The notes beneath the pieces were generated by a model. That model searched no databases and was not told the origin of the DNA. It saw nothing but the letters and a program-made list of their open reading frames with translations. Of a DNA stretch of 64,000 bases, positions 27,437-35,830 are shown in pieces. Both the position numbers and the translations under genes were made by a program. How positions within the stretch are numbered: position 1 is the stretch's first letter; each line of letters begins with the position of its first letter. Source of the stretch: Streptomyces alboniger (lineage in GTDB: Bacteria; Actinomycetota; Actinomycetes; Streptomycetales; Streptomycetaceae); the NCBI RefSeq assembly GCF_008704395.1, contig NZ_CP023695.1:1922001-1986000 (forward strand). The letters run 5' to 3'.

Positions 27437-27463
27437 CCGGGCACCTGTTCGTGCCCGGTTTTT
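27437..27463 (+). terminator. Intrinsic terminator on the plus strand, without a plus-strand gene
   Basis: CCGGGCAC (27437-27444), loop CTGTTC, GTGCCCGG (27451-27458), then TTTTT. This is a textbook hairpin plus U-tract in plus orientation, rare in Streptomyces. The flanking genes (transglycosylase, polA) are both on the minus strand, so it would end an antisense or small RNA. Confidence 0.5.
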
Positions 27464-27568
27464 ACCAGTTGACCGATACCGCGACAGGGCTGTTACGCGG
27501 TGCGGGCTTCACCCCATGTCCCTGCGGGTGGGTCGTGCCTGTCCCTGCGGGTCGCGTCGTGGCCGAGC

Positions 27569-27634
27569 GCGCCGTTCCCCGCGCCCCTTCGGGGCACGGC
27601 ACTGAAGCCCCGTAAGGGGCGCGGGGAACGGCGC
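27569..27634. repeat. Long GC-rich inverted repeat between polA and transglycosylase
   Basis: Two arms of 27-28 bp (27569-27595 and 27607-27634) pair with one unpaired base; each contains CGTTCCCCGCGCCCCTT or its complement. This sequence is a familiar dispersed intergenic repeat in Streptomyces. Located 78 bp beyond the polA stop it could act as its terminator. The rest of the 400-bp spacer (27313-27711) holds the plus-strand terminator and no gene. Confidence 0.7.
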
Positions 27635-27711
27635 GACCAGCCACAGCGCGACCCGCAGCGAACCCAGAACCCCGAACCGAACACCCCCCACCGCTCCCCG
27701 GCCCGGGAGGG

Positions 27712-30465
27712 CTAGTGCGCTGCGGACTCCCAGTCCGCGCCCACCCCCACCGACACGTCCAGCGGCGCCCGCAGGGCCACCGCTCCCGCCATCTCCCGGC
27801 GGACCAGCTCCTCCACCTTCGCCCGCTCCCCCGGCGCGATCTCCAGCACGATTTCGTCATGGACCTGGAGCAGCATGCGGGAGTCGAGCTTCGCCTCGGT
27901 CAGGGCGCGGTGCACATTCAGCATCGCGATCTTGACGATGTCCGCGGCCGTGCCCTGGATCGGCGCGTTCAGCGCCATCCGCTCGGCCATCTCGCGCCGC
28001 TGGCGGTTGTCGCTGTTGAGGTCGGGGAGGTAGCGGCGGCGGCCGAGCATCGTCTCCGTGTAGCCCGTCGCGCGTGCCTCGTCGACCGCGCGGCGCAGGT
28101 AGTCGCGCACCCCGCCGAACCGCTCGAAGTACGTGTCCATCAGTGAACGCGCCTCGCCCGCGTCGATGTTCAGCTGCTGGGAGAGGCCGAACGCCGACAG
28201 GCCGTACGCCAAGCCGTACGACATGGCCTTGATCTTGCGCCGCATCTCGGCGTCGACCTTCGAGCGGTCCACGGAGAACACCTGCGAGGCGACCGTGGTG
28301 TGCAGGTCCTCGCCGGAGGTGAACGCCTCAAGCAGGCCCTCGTCCTCGGAGAGGTGCGCCATCACGCGCAGCTCGATCTGGCTGTAGTCCGCGGTCATCA
28401 GCGACTCGAAGCCCTCGCCGACCACGAAACCGCGGCGGATCGCCCTGCCCTCGTCCGTGCGGACCGGGATGTTCTGGAGGTTGGGCTCCGTCGAGGAGAG
28501 GCGGCCCGTGGCGGCCACCGTCTGGTTGAACGTCGTGTGGATGCGGCCGTCCACGGCGATCGACTTGATCAGGCCCTCGACGGTCACGCGCAGCTTCGCC
28601 TGCTCGCGGTGGCGGAGCATGATGACCGGCAGTTCGTTCTCCGTCTGGGCCGCGAGCCAGGCCAGCGCGTCGGCGTCCGTGGTGTAGCCGGTCTTGGTCT
28701 TCTTCGTCTTGGGGAGGTTCAGCTCACCGAAGAGGACTTCCTGGAGCTGCTTGGGCGAGCCGAGGTTGAACTCGTGCCCCGCCGCGGCGTGCGCCTCCTT
28801 CACGGCCTGCTGGACGGCGCCCGCGAACTGCTGCTCCATCGCCTCCAGATGGGCGCGGTCCGCCGCGATGCCGTGTCGCTCCAGGCTGGCGAGGAGTGTC
28901 GACGTCGGCAGCTCCACGTCCTTCAGCAGGTCGCTCGCGCCGACCTCCCGCAGCTTCTCCCCGAAGGCCGTGCCCAGGTCGAGGATGGTGCGGGCCTGCG
29001 ACATCAGGTGGTCGGCCTCGGCCCGGTCGTCCTCCTCCGTACCGAAGGCGAGCTGTCCGTCCGCGGCGGAGGCGGGCGCCAGCTCACGGCCCAGGTATTC
29101 GAGGGACAGGGCGTCCAGGGCGAAGGAGCGGCGGCCCGGCTTGACCAGGTAGGCGGCGAGGGCGGTGTCCATGGTGACGCCGTCCACGGCCCAGCCGTGC
29201 TCGGGGAAGACCCGCATCACCGCCTTGGCGTTGTGCAGGACCTTCGGCTTCGTCGGGTCGGCGATCCAGGCCGCGAACGCGTTCTCATCGGCCTCGTCCA
29301 CGCTCGCCGGGTCGAACCAGGCGGCCGCTCCCCCGGCCGCGGCGAGCGCGACCTCGGTGACCGTGCCCGAACCGAGCTGCCAGGTGTCGACCGTGGCGAC
29401 GCCGAGGACCGCCTTGCCGTGCTCGGCCAGCCACGGCGCCAGCTCGCCCGCGCCCAGCACCACTCCGTCCAGCTCGACACCGGGCTCCGCCGGGGCCTGC
29501 TCGGCCTCCTCGGCACCCGGGTCGACGGCCAGCAGGCGCTCGCGCAGCGAGGGGTTACGGATCTCCAGCGTGTCCAGGACCATGGCGAGCGCCGTGCGGT
29601 CGTACGGAGCGCGCTCCAGGTCGGCGACCGTCCTGGGCAGCTCGACGTCGCGCACCATCTCGGTCAGGCGGCGGTTGAGCTTCACCGACTCCAGGTGGTC
29701 CCGGAAGTTCTGCCCGGCCTTGCCCTTGACCTCCTCGGCACGCTCGACGAGGTCGGCGAACGAACCGAACTGGTTGATCCACTTCGCGGCCGTCTTCTCA
29801 CCCACACCGGGGATGCCGGGGAGGTTGTCCGACGGGTCGCCGCGCAGCGCCGCGAAGTCGGGGTACTGGGCGGGCGTGAGGCCGTACTTCTCGAAGACCT
29901 TCTCCGGGGTGAAGCGCGTCAGCTCCGAGACGCCCTTCGTCGGGTAGAGCACGGTGACGTGGTCGCTGATCAGCTGGAAGGAGTCGCGGTCGCCCGTGAC
30001 GATCAGGACTTCGAAGCCGGCCGCCTCCGCCTGCGTGGCGAGCGTCGCGATGACGTCGTCCGCCTCGAAGCCGTCGACCGCGAAGCGCACCGCGTGCATC
30101 GCGTCGAGCATCTCGCCGATCAGCTCGACCTGGCCCTTGAACTCGTCCGGGGTCTTGGAGCGATTCGCCTTGTAGTCGGGGAACTCCTGCGAGCGCCATG
30201 TCTTGCGCGACACGTCGAACGCCACCGCGAAGTGCGTGGGCGCCTCGTCGCGCAGCGTGTTCGCCAGCATCGACGCGAAGCCGTAGATCGCGTTCGTCGG
30301 CTGGCCCGTGGCGGTCGTGAAATTCTCCGCGGGCAGCGCGAAGAACGCCCGGTAGGCCAGGGAGTGCCCGTCCATGAGGAGCAGGCGCGGGCGCCGCTCG
30401 CCACCCGCCCCGCCGGCCTTCGTCGCCGCGGTCTCGGACTTCTTCTTCGATGCTGTTTCTGCCAC
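27712..30465 (-). CDS. polA: DNA polymerase I
   Basis: A 917-residue family A polymerase. The N-terminal 5' nuclease spans about residues 25-300 (LLLMDGHSLAYRAFFALP, DGFEADDVIATLA, GDRDSFQLI, GDPSDNLPGIPGVGEKTA). The middle 3'-5' exonuclease region is degenerate: the usual DxE exo I motif is replaced by VLGVATVDTWQLG, so proofreading is not expected. The polymerase domain has motif A TADYSQIELR near 690, motif B RKIKAMSYGLAYG and motif C VHDEIVLE near 867. It acts in Okazaki fragment maturation and repair. GTG 30465 was chosen as the family start; an ATG 8 codons upstream is possible. Confidence 0.96.
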   Translation of the reverse strand: MAETASKKKSETAATKAGGAGGERRPRLLLMDGHSLAYRAFFALPAENFTTATGQPTNAIYGFASMLANTLRDEAPTHFAVAFDVSRKTWRSQEFPDYKANRSKTPDEFKGQVELIGEMLDAMHAVRFAVDGFEADDVIATLATQAEAAGFEVLIVTGDRDSFQLISDHVTVLYPTKGVSELTRFTPEKVFEKYGLTPAQYPDFAALRGDPSDNLPGIPGVGEKTAAKWINQFGSFADLVERAEEVKGKAGQNFRDHLESVKLNRRLTEMVRDVELPRTVADLERAPYDRTALAMVLDTLEIRNPSLRERLLAVDPGAEEAEQAPAEPGVELDGVVLGAGELAPWLAEHGKAVLGVATVDTWQLGSGTVTEVALAAAGGAAAWFDPASVDEADENAFAAWIADPTKPKVLHNAKAVMRVFPEHGWAVDGVTMDTALAAYLVKPGRRSFALDALSLEYLGRELAPASAADGQLAFGTEEDDRAEADHLMSQARTILDLGTAFGEKLREVGASDLLKDVELPTSTLLASLERHGIAADRAHLEAMEQQFAGAVQQAVKEAHAAAGHEFNLGSPKQLQEVLFGELNLPKTKKTKTGYTTDADALAWLAAQTENELPVIMLRHREQAKLRVTVEGLIKSIAVDGRIHTTFNQTVAATGRLSSTEPNLQNIPVRTDEGRAIRRGFVVGEGFESLMTADYSQIELRVMAHLSEDEGLLEAFTSGEDLHTTVASQVFSVDRSKVDAEMRRKIKAMSYGLAYGLSAFGLSQQLNIDAGEARSLMDTYFERFGGVRDYLRRAVDEARATGYTETMLGRRRYLPDLNSDNRQRREMAERMALNAPIQGTAADIVKIAMLNVHRALTEAKLDSRMLLQVHDEIVLEIAPGERAKVEELVRREMAGAVALRAPLDVSVGVGADWESAAH

Positions 30466-30589
30466 GTCCCCGATCCTGCCACGCCCCACTGACAGTCCCG
30501 CCCCGTCCCGCCCCGGAGCCCGGCATTGTCACCGGTGCGTGGGAGGATCGGAGACGTAGCTCACGTACGTGCTCGAAGGGGAGCCGACC

Positions 30590-32869
30590 ATGGCAAGCAA
30601 GCCGCCCAAGGGCGATCCGGTCCAGGACGCGCCGCAGGTCGCCGAGGCCCAGCACGCGGCGGCGGGGCTGCCCGCCATCGGTCACACCCTGCGGACCGCC
30701 CAGCGGCAGATGGGCGTGCGCCGCACCGCGCTGACCCTGCTGCGGGTCAATCAGAAGGACGGCTTCGACTGCCCCGGCTGCGCCTGGCCCGAGCCGGACC
30801 ACCGGCACAAGGCGGAGTTCTGCGAGAACGGCGCGAAGGCGGTCGCCGAGGAAGCCACGCTGCGCCGCGTCACCCCCGACTTCTTCACCGCGCACCCCGT
30901 CGCCGACCTCTCCACCCGCAGCGGGTACTGGCTGGGCCAGCAGGGCCGCCTCACCCACCCCATGTACCTGGCGGAGGGCGCCGAGCGGTACGAACCCGTC
31001 TCCTGGGAGCGGGCCTTCGACATCGTCGCCGAGGAGATCGCCGCCCTCGACAGCCCGGACGAGTCCGTCTTCTACACCTCCGGGCGCACCAGCAACGAAG
31101 CGGCGTTCCTCTACCAGCTCTTCGCCCGCGAGCTGGGCACGAACAACCTCCCCGACTGTTCGAACATGTGCCATGAGTCGTCCGGCTCCGCGCTCACCGA
31201 GACCATCGGCGTCGGCAAGGGCAGCGTCCTGCTGGAGGACCTCTACAAGTCGGACCTGATCATCGTCGCCGGGCAGAACCCGGGCACGAACCACCCGCGC
31301 ATGCTCTCCGCCCTGGAGAAGGCCAAGAACAACGGCGCGAGGATCATCACGGTCAACCCCCTGCCCGAAGCGGGCATGGAGCGCTTCAAGAACCCGCAGA
31401 CCCCCCAGGGCATGGTCAAGGGCACCGCCCTCACCGACCTCTTCCTCCAGATCCGCCTCGGCGGCGACCAGGCCCTCTTCCGCCTCCTCAACAAACTGAT
31501 CCTCCAGACCGAGGGCGCCGTCGACGAGGAGTTCGTACGCGAACACACCCATGGGTACGAGGAGTTCGCCGCCGCCGCTCGCGCGGCCGACTGGGACGAC
31601 ACCCTCAGGGCCACCGGCCTGGACCGCGCCCGCATCGAGGAAGCCCTGCGCATGGTGCTCGCCTCCCGGCGCACCGTCGTGTGCTGGGCGATGGGGCTCA
31701 CCCAGCACAAGCACTCCGTGCCGACCATCCGCGAAGTCGTCAACTTCCTTCTGCTGCGCGGCAACATCGGCCGCCCCGGCGCCGGCGTCTGCCCGGTGCG
31801 CGGCCATTCGAACGTGCAGGGCGACCGCACGATGGGCATCTTCGAACGGCCCGCACCCGCCTTCCTCGACGCCCTGGAGAAGGAGTTCGGCTTCGCGCCG
31901 CCCCGCCATCACGGCCTGGACGTCGTCCGCGCCATCCGCGCCCTGCGCGACGGCGAGGCGAAGGTCTTCTTCGCGATGGGCGGCAACTTCGTGGCGGCCT
32001 CCCCCGACACCGACGTCACCGAGGCGGCGATGCGCAAGGCCCGCCTGACCGTGCACGTCTCCACCAAGCTGAACCGCTCGCACACCGTCACCGGCGCGCG
32101 CGCCCTCATCCTGCCGACCCTCGGCCGCACCGAGCGCGATGTCCAGGCCGGCGGCGAGCAGTTCGTGACCGTCGAGGACTCCATGGGCATGGTGCACGCC
32201 TCCCGCGGCCGCCTGAAGCCCGCGAGCGACCAGCTGCTCTCCGAGCCCGCCATCGTCTGCCGCCTCGCCCGCCGCGTCCTCGGCACCGCCTCCCACACCC
32301 CCTGGGAGGAGTTCGAGAAGGACTACGCCACCATCCGCGACCGCATCGCGCGCGTCATCCCCGGTTTCGACGACTTCAACGCGCGCGTGGCACACCCCGG
32401 CGGCTTCACCCTGCCGCACGCCCCCCGCGACGAGCGCCGCTTCCCCACCACCACCGGCAAGGCCAACTTCACGGCCGCGCCCGTCGAGTTCCCCGCCGTC
32501 CCCGAGGGACGGCTGCTGCTCCAGACCCTGCGCTCCCACGACCAGTACAACACCACCATCTACGGCCTCGACGACCGTTACCGCGGCATCAGGAACGGCC
32601 GCCGCGTCGTCCTGGTCAACCCCGCCGACGCCCAGGAGCTGGGCCTCGCCGACGGCACGTACGCCGACCTGGTCAGCGAGTGGCAGGACGGTGTGGAGCG
32701 CCGTGCGCCCGGCTTCCGCGTCGTGCACTACCCCACGGCCCGGGGGTGCGCCGCCGCCTACTACCCCGAGACGAACGTCCTGGTGCCGCTGGACGCCACC
32801 GCGGACACCAGTAACACCCCTGCCAGCAAGTCCGTCGTGGTTCGCCTGGAACAATCGACGGTCGACTGA
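30590..32869 (+). CDS. FdhF/YdeP family molybdopterin oxidoreductase
   Basis: A 759-residue protein of the YdeP branch of formate-dehydrogenase-alpha-like molybdopterin enzymes. The Cys-rich start (FDCPGCAWPEPDH) and the molybdopterin domains are visible: TSGRTSNEAAFLYQLFAREL, IIVAGQNPGTNHPRML, RGNIGRPGAGVCPVRGHSNVQGDRTMG, FFAMGGNFVAASPD and the C-terminal cofactor domain. In place of selenocysteine or active-site Cys there is CSNMCHESSG. Electron donor and acceptor are unknown; no separate Fe-S or cytochrome subunit is adjacent. The ATG at 30590 follows GGGGAG. The stop lies within a 16-bp palindrome. Confidence 0.88.
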   Translation: MASKPPKGDPVQDAPQVAEAQHAAAGLPAIGHTLRTAQRQMGVRRTALTLLRVNQKDGFDCPGCAWPEPDHRHKAEFCENGAKAVAEEATLRRVTPDFFTAHPVADLSTRSGYWLGQQGRLTHPMYLAEGAERYEPVSWERAFDIVAEEIAALDSPDESVFYTSGRTSNEAAFLYQLFARELGTNNLPDCSNMCHESSGSALTETIGVGKGSVLLEDLYKSDLIIVAGQNPGTNHPRMLSALEKAKNNGARIITVNPLPEAGMERFKNPQTPQGMVKGTALTDLFLQIRLGGDQALFRLLNKLILQTEGAVDEEFVREHTHGYEEFAAAARAADWDDTLRATGLDRARIEEALRMVLASRRTVVCWAMGLTQHKHSVPTIREVVNFLLLRGNIGRPGAGVCPVRGHSNVQGDRTMGIFERPAPAFLDALEKEFGFAPPRHHGLDVVRAIRALRDGEAKVFFAMGGNFVAASPDTDVTEAAMRKARLTVHVSTKLNRSHTVTGARALILPTLGRTERDVQAGGEQFVTVEDSMGMVHASRGRLKPASDQLLSEPAIVCRLARRVLGTASHTPWEEFEKDYATIRDRIARVIPGFDDFNARVAHPGGFTLPHAPRDERRFPTTTGKANFTAAPVEFPAVPEGRLLLQTLRSHDQYNTTIYGLDDRYRGIRNGRRVVLVNPADAQELGLADGTYADLVSEWQDGVERRAPGFRVVHYPTARGCAAAYYPETNVLVPLDATADTSNTPASKSVVVRLEQSTVD

Positions 32870-32881
32870 GCGTTCGCTCAG
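32866..32881. promoter_or_regulatory. TetR-type operator-like palindrome
   Basis: CTGAGCG-TT-CGCTCAG is a perfect 7-bp inverted repeat around TT, with the core TGAGCGNNCGCTCA typical of TetR-family operators. It overlaps the oxidoreductase stop and ends 39 bp upstream of the thioesterase start, so it could control thioesterase transcription. No TetR gene is in the window. Confidence 0.45.
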
Positions 32882-32919
32882 CGACAGGTGACGACGTCGA
32901 ACGAACGGAGCCGGGCCCC

Positions 32920-33402
32920 ATGGGCGAGCAGCACAGCGTGAAGTTCCCGCAAGAGGTCATCGACGAGTACGCCTCGCTCGGTGTCGATCTGCCCTCCCTG
33001 TTCTCGGCGGGCCACCTCGGCACCCGCATGGGCGTCCAGATCCTGGAGGCCTCGGCGGAGCGCGTCGTCGGCACCATGCCGGTCGAGGGCAACACCCAGC
33101 CCTACGGCCTGCTGCACGGCGGCGCCTCCGCGGTCCTCGCCGAGACCCTCGGCTCGATCGGCGCGATGCTGCACGGCGGCATCACCAAGCTCGCCGTCGG
33201 CGTCGACCTGAACTGCACCCACCACCGCGGGGCGCGCTCCGGTCTGGTCACCGGCGTGGCGACGCCCGTGCACCGGGGCCGCTCCACGGCCACGTACGAG
33301 ATCGTGATCACCGACCAGCAGGGCAAGCGGGTGTGCAGCGCGCGCCTGACGTGCATGCTGCGGGACGCCCCCGGCAACGGCGCCGAGGCCGCGGCCGGCT
33401 GA
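32920..33402 (+). CDS. PaaI-type hotdog-fold thioesterase
   Basis: A 160-residue hotdog thioesterase. The PaaI/YdiI-like core is NTQPYGLLHGGASAVLAETLGS, with LLHGG followed by the catalytic acidic residue region near residue 70; VGVDLNCTHHRGARSG and GRSTATYEIVITDQQGKRVCSARLTCML complete the fold. Such enzymes hydrolyse aryl- or acyl-CoA esters. The ATG is downstream of AACGGAGCC. A TetR-operator-like palindrome sits just upstream. Confidence 0.9.
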   Translation: MGEQHSVKFPQEVIDEYASLGVDLPSLFSAGHLGTRMGVQILEASAERVVGTMPVEGNTQPYGLLHGGASAVLAETLGSIGAMLHGGITKLAVGVDLNCTHHRGARSGLVTGVATPVHRGRSTATYEIVITDQQGKRVCSARLTCMLRDAPGNGAEAAAG

Positions 33403-33439
33403 CCCGGCCCCGAGCGGGAACAGGGCGGGCGCACACGCA

Positions 33440-33469
33440 TTGCCGGGGCGTGCGGCTCCGGTCTAGCGT
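33440..33469 (+). promoter_or_regulatory. Putative promoter giving a leaderless transcript
   Basis: TTGCCG (33440-33445), 18-bp spacer and TAGCGT (33464-33469). Initiation 6-7 nt after the -10 box would fall on the A of an ATG at 33476, so the mRNA would begin with its start codon. There is no Shine-Dalgarno sequence in front of that ATG, as expected for leaderless messages. Confidence 0.45.
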
Positions 33470-33475
33470 CGGCGC

Positions 33476-33547
33476 ATGAGGCACCGAATACGGCTCAGTG
33501 CGCTCGCCCTCACCCTCGTACACCCGCCCGATGGGCCGCGGACGTGA
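33476..33547 (+). CDS. Possible 23-aa leader peptide, coupled to the next gene
   Basis: A 23-codon frame encodes MRHRIRLSALALTLV followed by HPPDGPRT. The first half looks like the start of a signal peptide or a membrane-seeking leader. Its TGA overlaps the GTG of the next gene (GTGA), and its ATG coincides with the predicted transcription start. It could provide ribosome loading for the downstream gene by coupling, or be the remnant of a truncated exported protein. Coding status is inferred from geometry only. Confidence 0.35.
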   Translation: MRHRIRLSALALTLVHPPDGPRT

Positions 33548-34137
33548 ACGCCATCGGGCCCATCGAGCCGGGCGAGGACACCTACGACCACGAGGCCGCG
33601 GCCCCCGAGCCGTTACGGCTCACTCCGCGCCGGCTGCGCCACCGCCGTACGGCCATCGCCGGCACGTCGGCCCTGATCCTCGCCGCGGCCGGGGTGAGCC
33701 TGTACCTGACCCGGCCGCAGCCGCCCCCCGGGCCGCCCGCGCCCTGGCCGTCGCAGAGCGTGTCGGTGACGTACACGGACGAGATGTCCCGCCCCCGGCC
33801 CGGCGAGCGGAACTTCACCTTCGCCGTCAGGTTCTCCCAGACGTCCGGACCTCCGGTGACCGTCCGCCGGATCGCCCAGCCCTCGGCGGCGCTTTCGGTG
33901 GACACCTCCCCTCGCACCCCATTCACGTTGAAAACGGGAACACCCCGGAAGTCGATCATCACCATGCACATTCGCGAATGCGGAGAAGTGCCACGGAATG
34001 CCAGGCTCCCTTTCCTCGAAGTAACGCTGCGTAATACGCGCGCAAACGAGAGGCAGAGTTACATCCTCGGTCCGGAATACGCGAATGATCTTTCCGCCGC
34101 TCTGACCGCCGCATGCCCACGAACACGTGCGTCATGA
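33544..34137 (+). CDS. Single-TM hypothetical protein with a TTA codon
   Basis: A 197-residue protein with an acidic N-terminus (IGPIEPGEDTYDHE), a basic stretch, one hydrophobic segment (TAIAGTSALILAAAGVSLYL), a Pro-rich linker and an extracytoplasmic domain. The layout resembles Streptomyces proteins usually labelled 'Tat pathway signal sequence domain protein'; function is unknown. Codon 24 is TTA (33613-33615), read only by the bldA tRNA, so translation should depend on development. The 3' half from about 33930 is clearly less GC-rich than neighbouring genes. The 291-bp spacer to livK holds no gene. Confidence 0.7.
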   Translation: MNAIGPIEPGEDTYDHEAAAPEPLRLTPRRLRHRRTAIAGTSALILAAAGVSLYLTRPQPPPGPPAPWPSQSVSVTYTDEMSRPRPGERNFTFAVRFSQTSGPPVTVRRIAQPSAALSVDTSPRTPFTLKTGTPRKSIITMHIRECGEVPRNARLPFLEVTLRNTRANERQSYILGPEYANDLSAALTAACPRTRAS

Positions 34138-34287
34138 GCCAAAGGCAATTACGCTCCTGCCACTTGTCCTGGAGATTCTCAGCATGTGGATACGTCGAGA
34201 TCCACCGAACAAGGTCGGATTCAGCCTCAACCGCCCCCCGCGTTCCAGCCCGGAATACTCCGTGGCATAACAAGAGCGTCACAGCCT

Positions 34288-34298
34288 TGGTCTGACCA
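34288..34298. promoter_or_regulatory. Operator-like inverted repeat upstream of livK
   Basis: TGGTC-T-GACCA is a perfect 5-bp inverted repeat. It resembles GntR-family sites of the DasR type (TGGTCTAGACCA) but lacks one central base. It lies about 130 bp before the livK start, in the presumed promoter region of the liv operon. Confidence 0.35.
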
Positions 34299-34428
34299 CT
34301 CCACCTGGCACAAAGGCGCCCTTAGAGTCACGGCCAGTCACCGCGCCCACCGGATTCCTCTCAGTTCGGTTCCGCGCTCGACTCGGCGTTCCAACCAGGG
34401 GCAGCCGTGCCAGGGGAAAGGACTGATC

Positions 34429-35679
34429 GTGCGTCAACGTTCGCTCATAGCCATCACCGCCGCGCTCACCGCGGGGGCGCTCACCCTCACCGCATGTGGC
34501 TCGCGTGACGACAGCAAGGACAAGGACGGCGGCGGGGGCAGTGAGACCACCGTGGTCATCGGCGTCGACGCGCCACTGACCGGTGACCTCTCCGCGCTCG
34601 GCCTCGGCATCCGCAACTCCGTCGACCTCGCCATCAAGCAGGCCAACGCCAAGAACCACGTCGACGGCATCAACTTCAAGATGGAAGCCGCCGACGACCA
34701 GGGCCAGCCCTCCTCGGGCCAGACGAACGCCACCAAGTTCGTCGCCAACAAGGACCTCCTCGGCGCCGTCGGCCCCCTGAACTCCTCCGTCGGCGAGTCC
34801 ATGCAGAAGGTCTTCGACGACGCCAAACTCGTCCAGGTCTCCCCCGCCAACACCAACCCGGCCATGACCCAGGGCCCGGACTGGAACGGCGGCAAGAAGG
34901 TACGCCCGTACAAGGCCTACTTCCGCACGGCCACCACCGACGCCATCCAGGGCCCCTTCGCCGCGCAGTACCTGTACAACACGGCCAAGAAGAAGAAGGT
35001 CTTCGTCATCGACGACAAGAAGACCTACGGCGCCGGCCTCGCCGCCACCTTCAAGGACGAGTTCACCAAGCTCGGCGGCAAGGTCGCCGGCACCGAACAC
35101 GTCAACCCCGACACCAAGGACTTCGGCGCCGTCGCCACCAAGATCCGCAACTCCGACGCCGACGTCGTCTACTACGGCGGCGAATACCCCGCCGCGGGTC
35201 CCCTCAGCAAGCAGATGAAGAAGGCCGGAGCCAAGATCCCCCTCGCCGGCGGCGACGGCATCTACAGCGCCGACTTCATCAAGCTCGCGGGCAAGGACGG
35301 CAAGGGCGACTACGCCACCTCCGTCGGCCAGCCCGTCGAACAGCTGCCCTCCGCCAAGGAGTTCATCGCCAACTACGAGAAGGCCGGCTACAAGGAGGCC
35401 TACGAGGCCTACGGCGGCTACTCCTACGACAGCGCCTGGGCCATCATCGAGGCCGTCAAGAAGGTCGTCGAGGACAACGACGGCAAGCTGCCCTCCGACG
35501 CCCGCGCCAAGATCGTTGACGCCATGCAGGACGTCTCCTTCGATGGCGTGACCGGCAAGGTCTCCTTCGACGAATACGGCGACGCCACCAACAAGCAGCT
35601 CACCGTCTACCAGGTCACGGACACCTCGGACCCGGCAAAGGGCTGGAAGCCCGTCAAGTCCGGCACCTACACCGGCTGA
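34429..35679 (+). CDS. livK: Branched-chain amino acid ABC transporter, substrate-binding lipoprotein
   Basis: A 416-residue periplasmic-type binding protein. A signal peptide ends in the lipobox LTAC with Cys near residue 21, so it should be a membrane-anchored lipoprotein. The Peripla_BP_6 fold is visible: VVIGVDAPLTGDLSALG, AVGPLNSSVGESMQKVF, VSPANTNPAMTQG, FRTATTDAIQGPFAA and GGDGIYSADFIKLAG. It delivers leucine, isoleucine or valine (or related amides) to the LivHM permease. The GTG at 34429 follows AAAGGA. It leads a five-gene operon. Confidence 0.93.
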   Translation: MRQRSLIAITAALTAGALTLTACGSRDDSKDKDGGGGSETTVVIGVDAPLTGDLSALGLGIRNSVDLAIKQANAKNHVDGINFKMEAADDQGQPSSGQTNATKFVANKDLLGAVGPLNSSVGESMQKVFDDAKLVQVSPANTNPAMTQGPDWNGGKKVRPYKAYFRTATTDAIQGPFAAQYLYNTAKKKKVFVIDDKKTYGAGLAATFKDEFTKLGGKVAGTEHVNPDTKDFGAVATKIRNSDADVVYYGGEYPAAGPLSKQMKKAGAKIPLAGGDGIYSADFIKLAGKDGKGDYATSVGQPVEQLPSAKEFIANYEKAGYKEAYEAYGGYSYDSAWAIIEAVKKVVEDNDGKLPSDARAKIVDAMQDVSFDGVTGKVSFDEYGDATNKQLTVYQVTDTSDPAKGWKPVKSGTYTG

Positions 35680-35830
35680 CCCACACCGCAGCACGACACC
35701 GCCGCGCGGAGCGCCGCCCGACAGCGCCCCGCGCGGCGTCACATCCGACGCCGCGACAACCCGACCGTCGCAGCGGAGCCGTATCCGTCGCACACGAAAA
35801 CCGTCGCTCGGAAGACTCGGAGGACCTGCG

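Noticed and set aside
34113..34295. Possible 60-aa gene before livK
   Set aside because: No ribosome binding site, overlaps the preceding gene and the translation matches no pattern I recognise.
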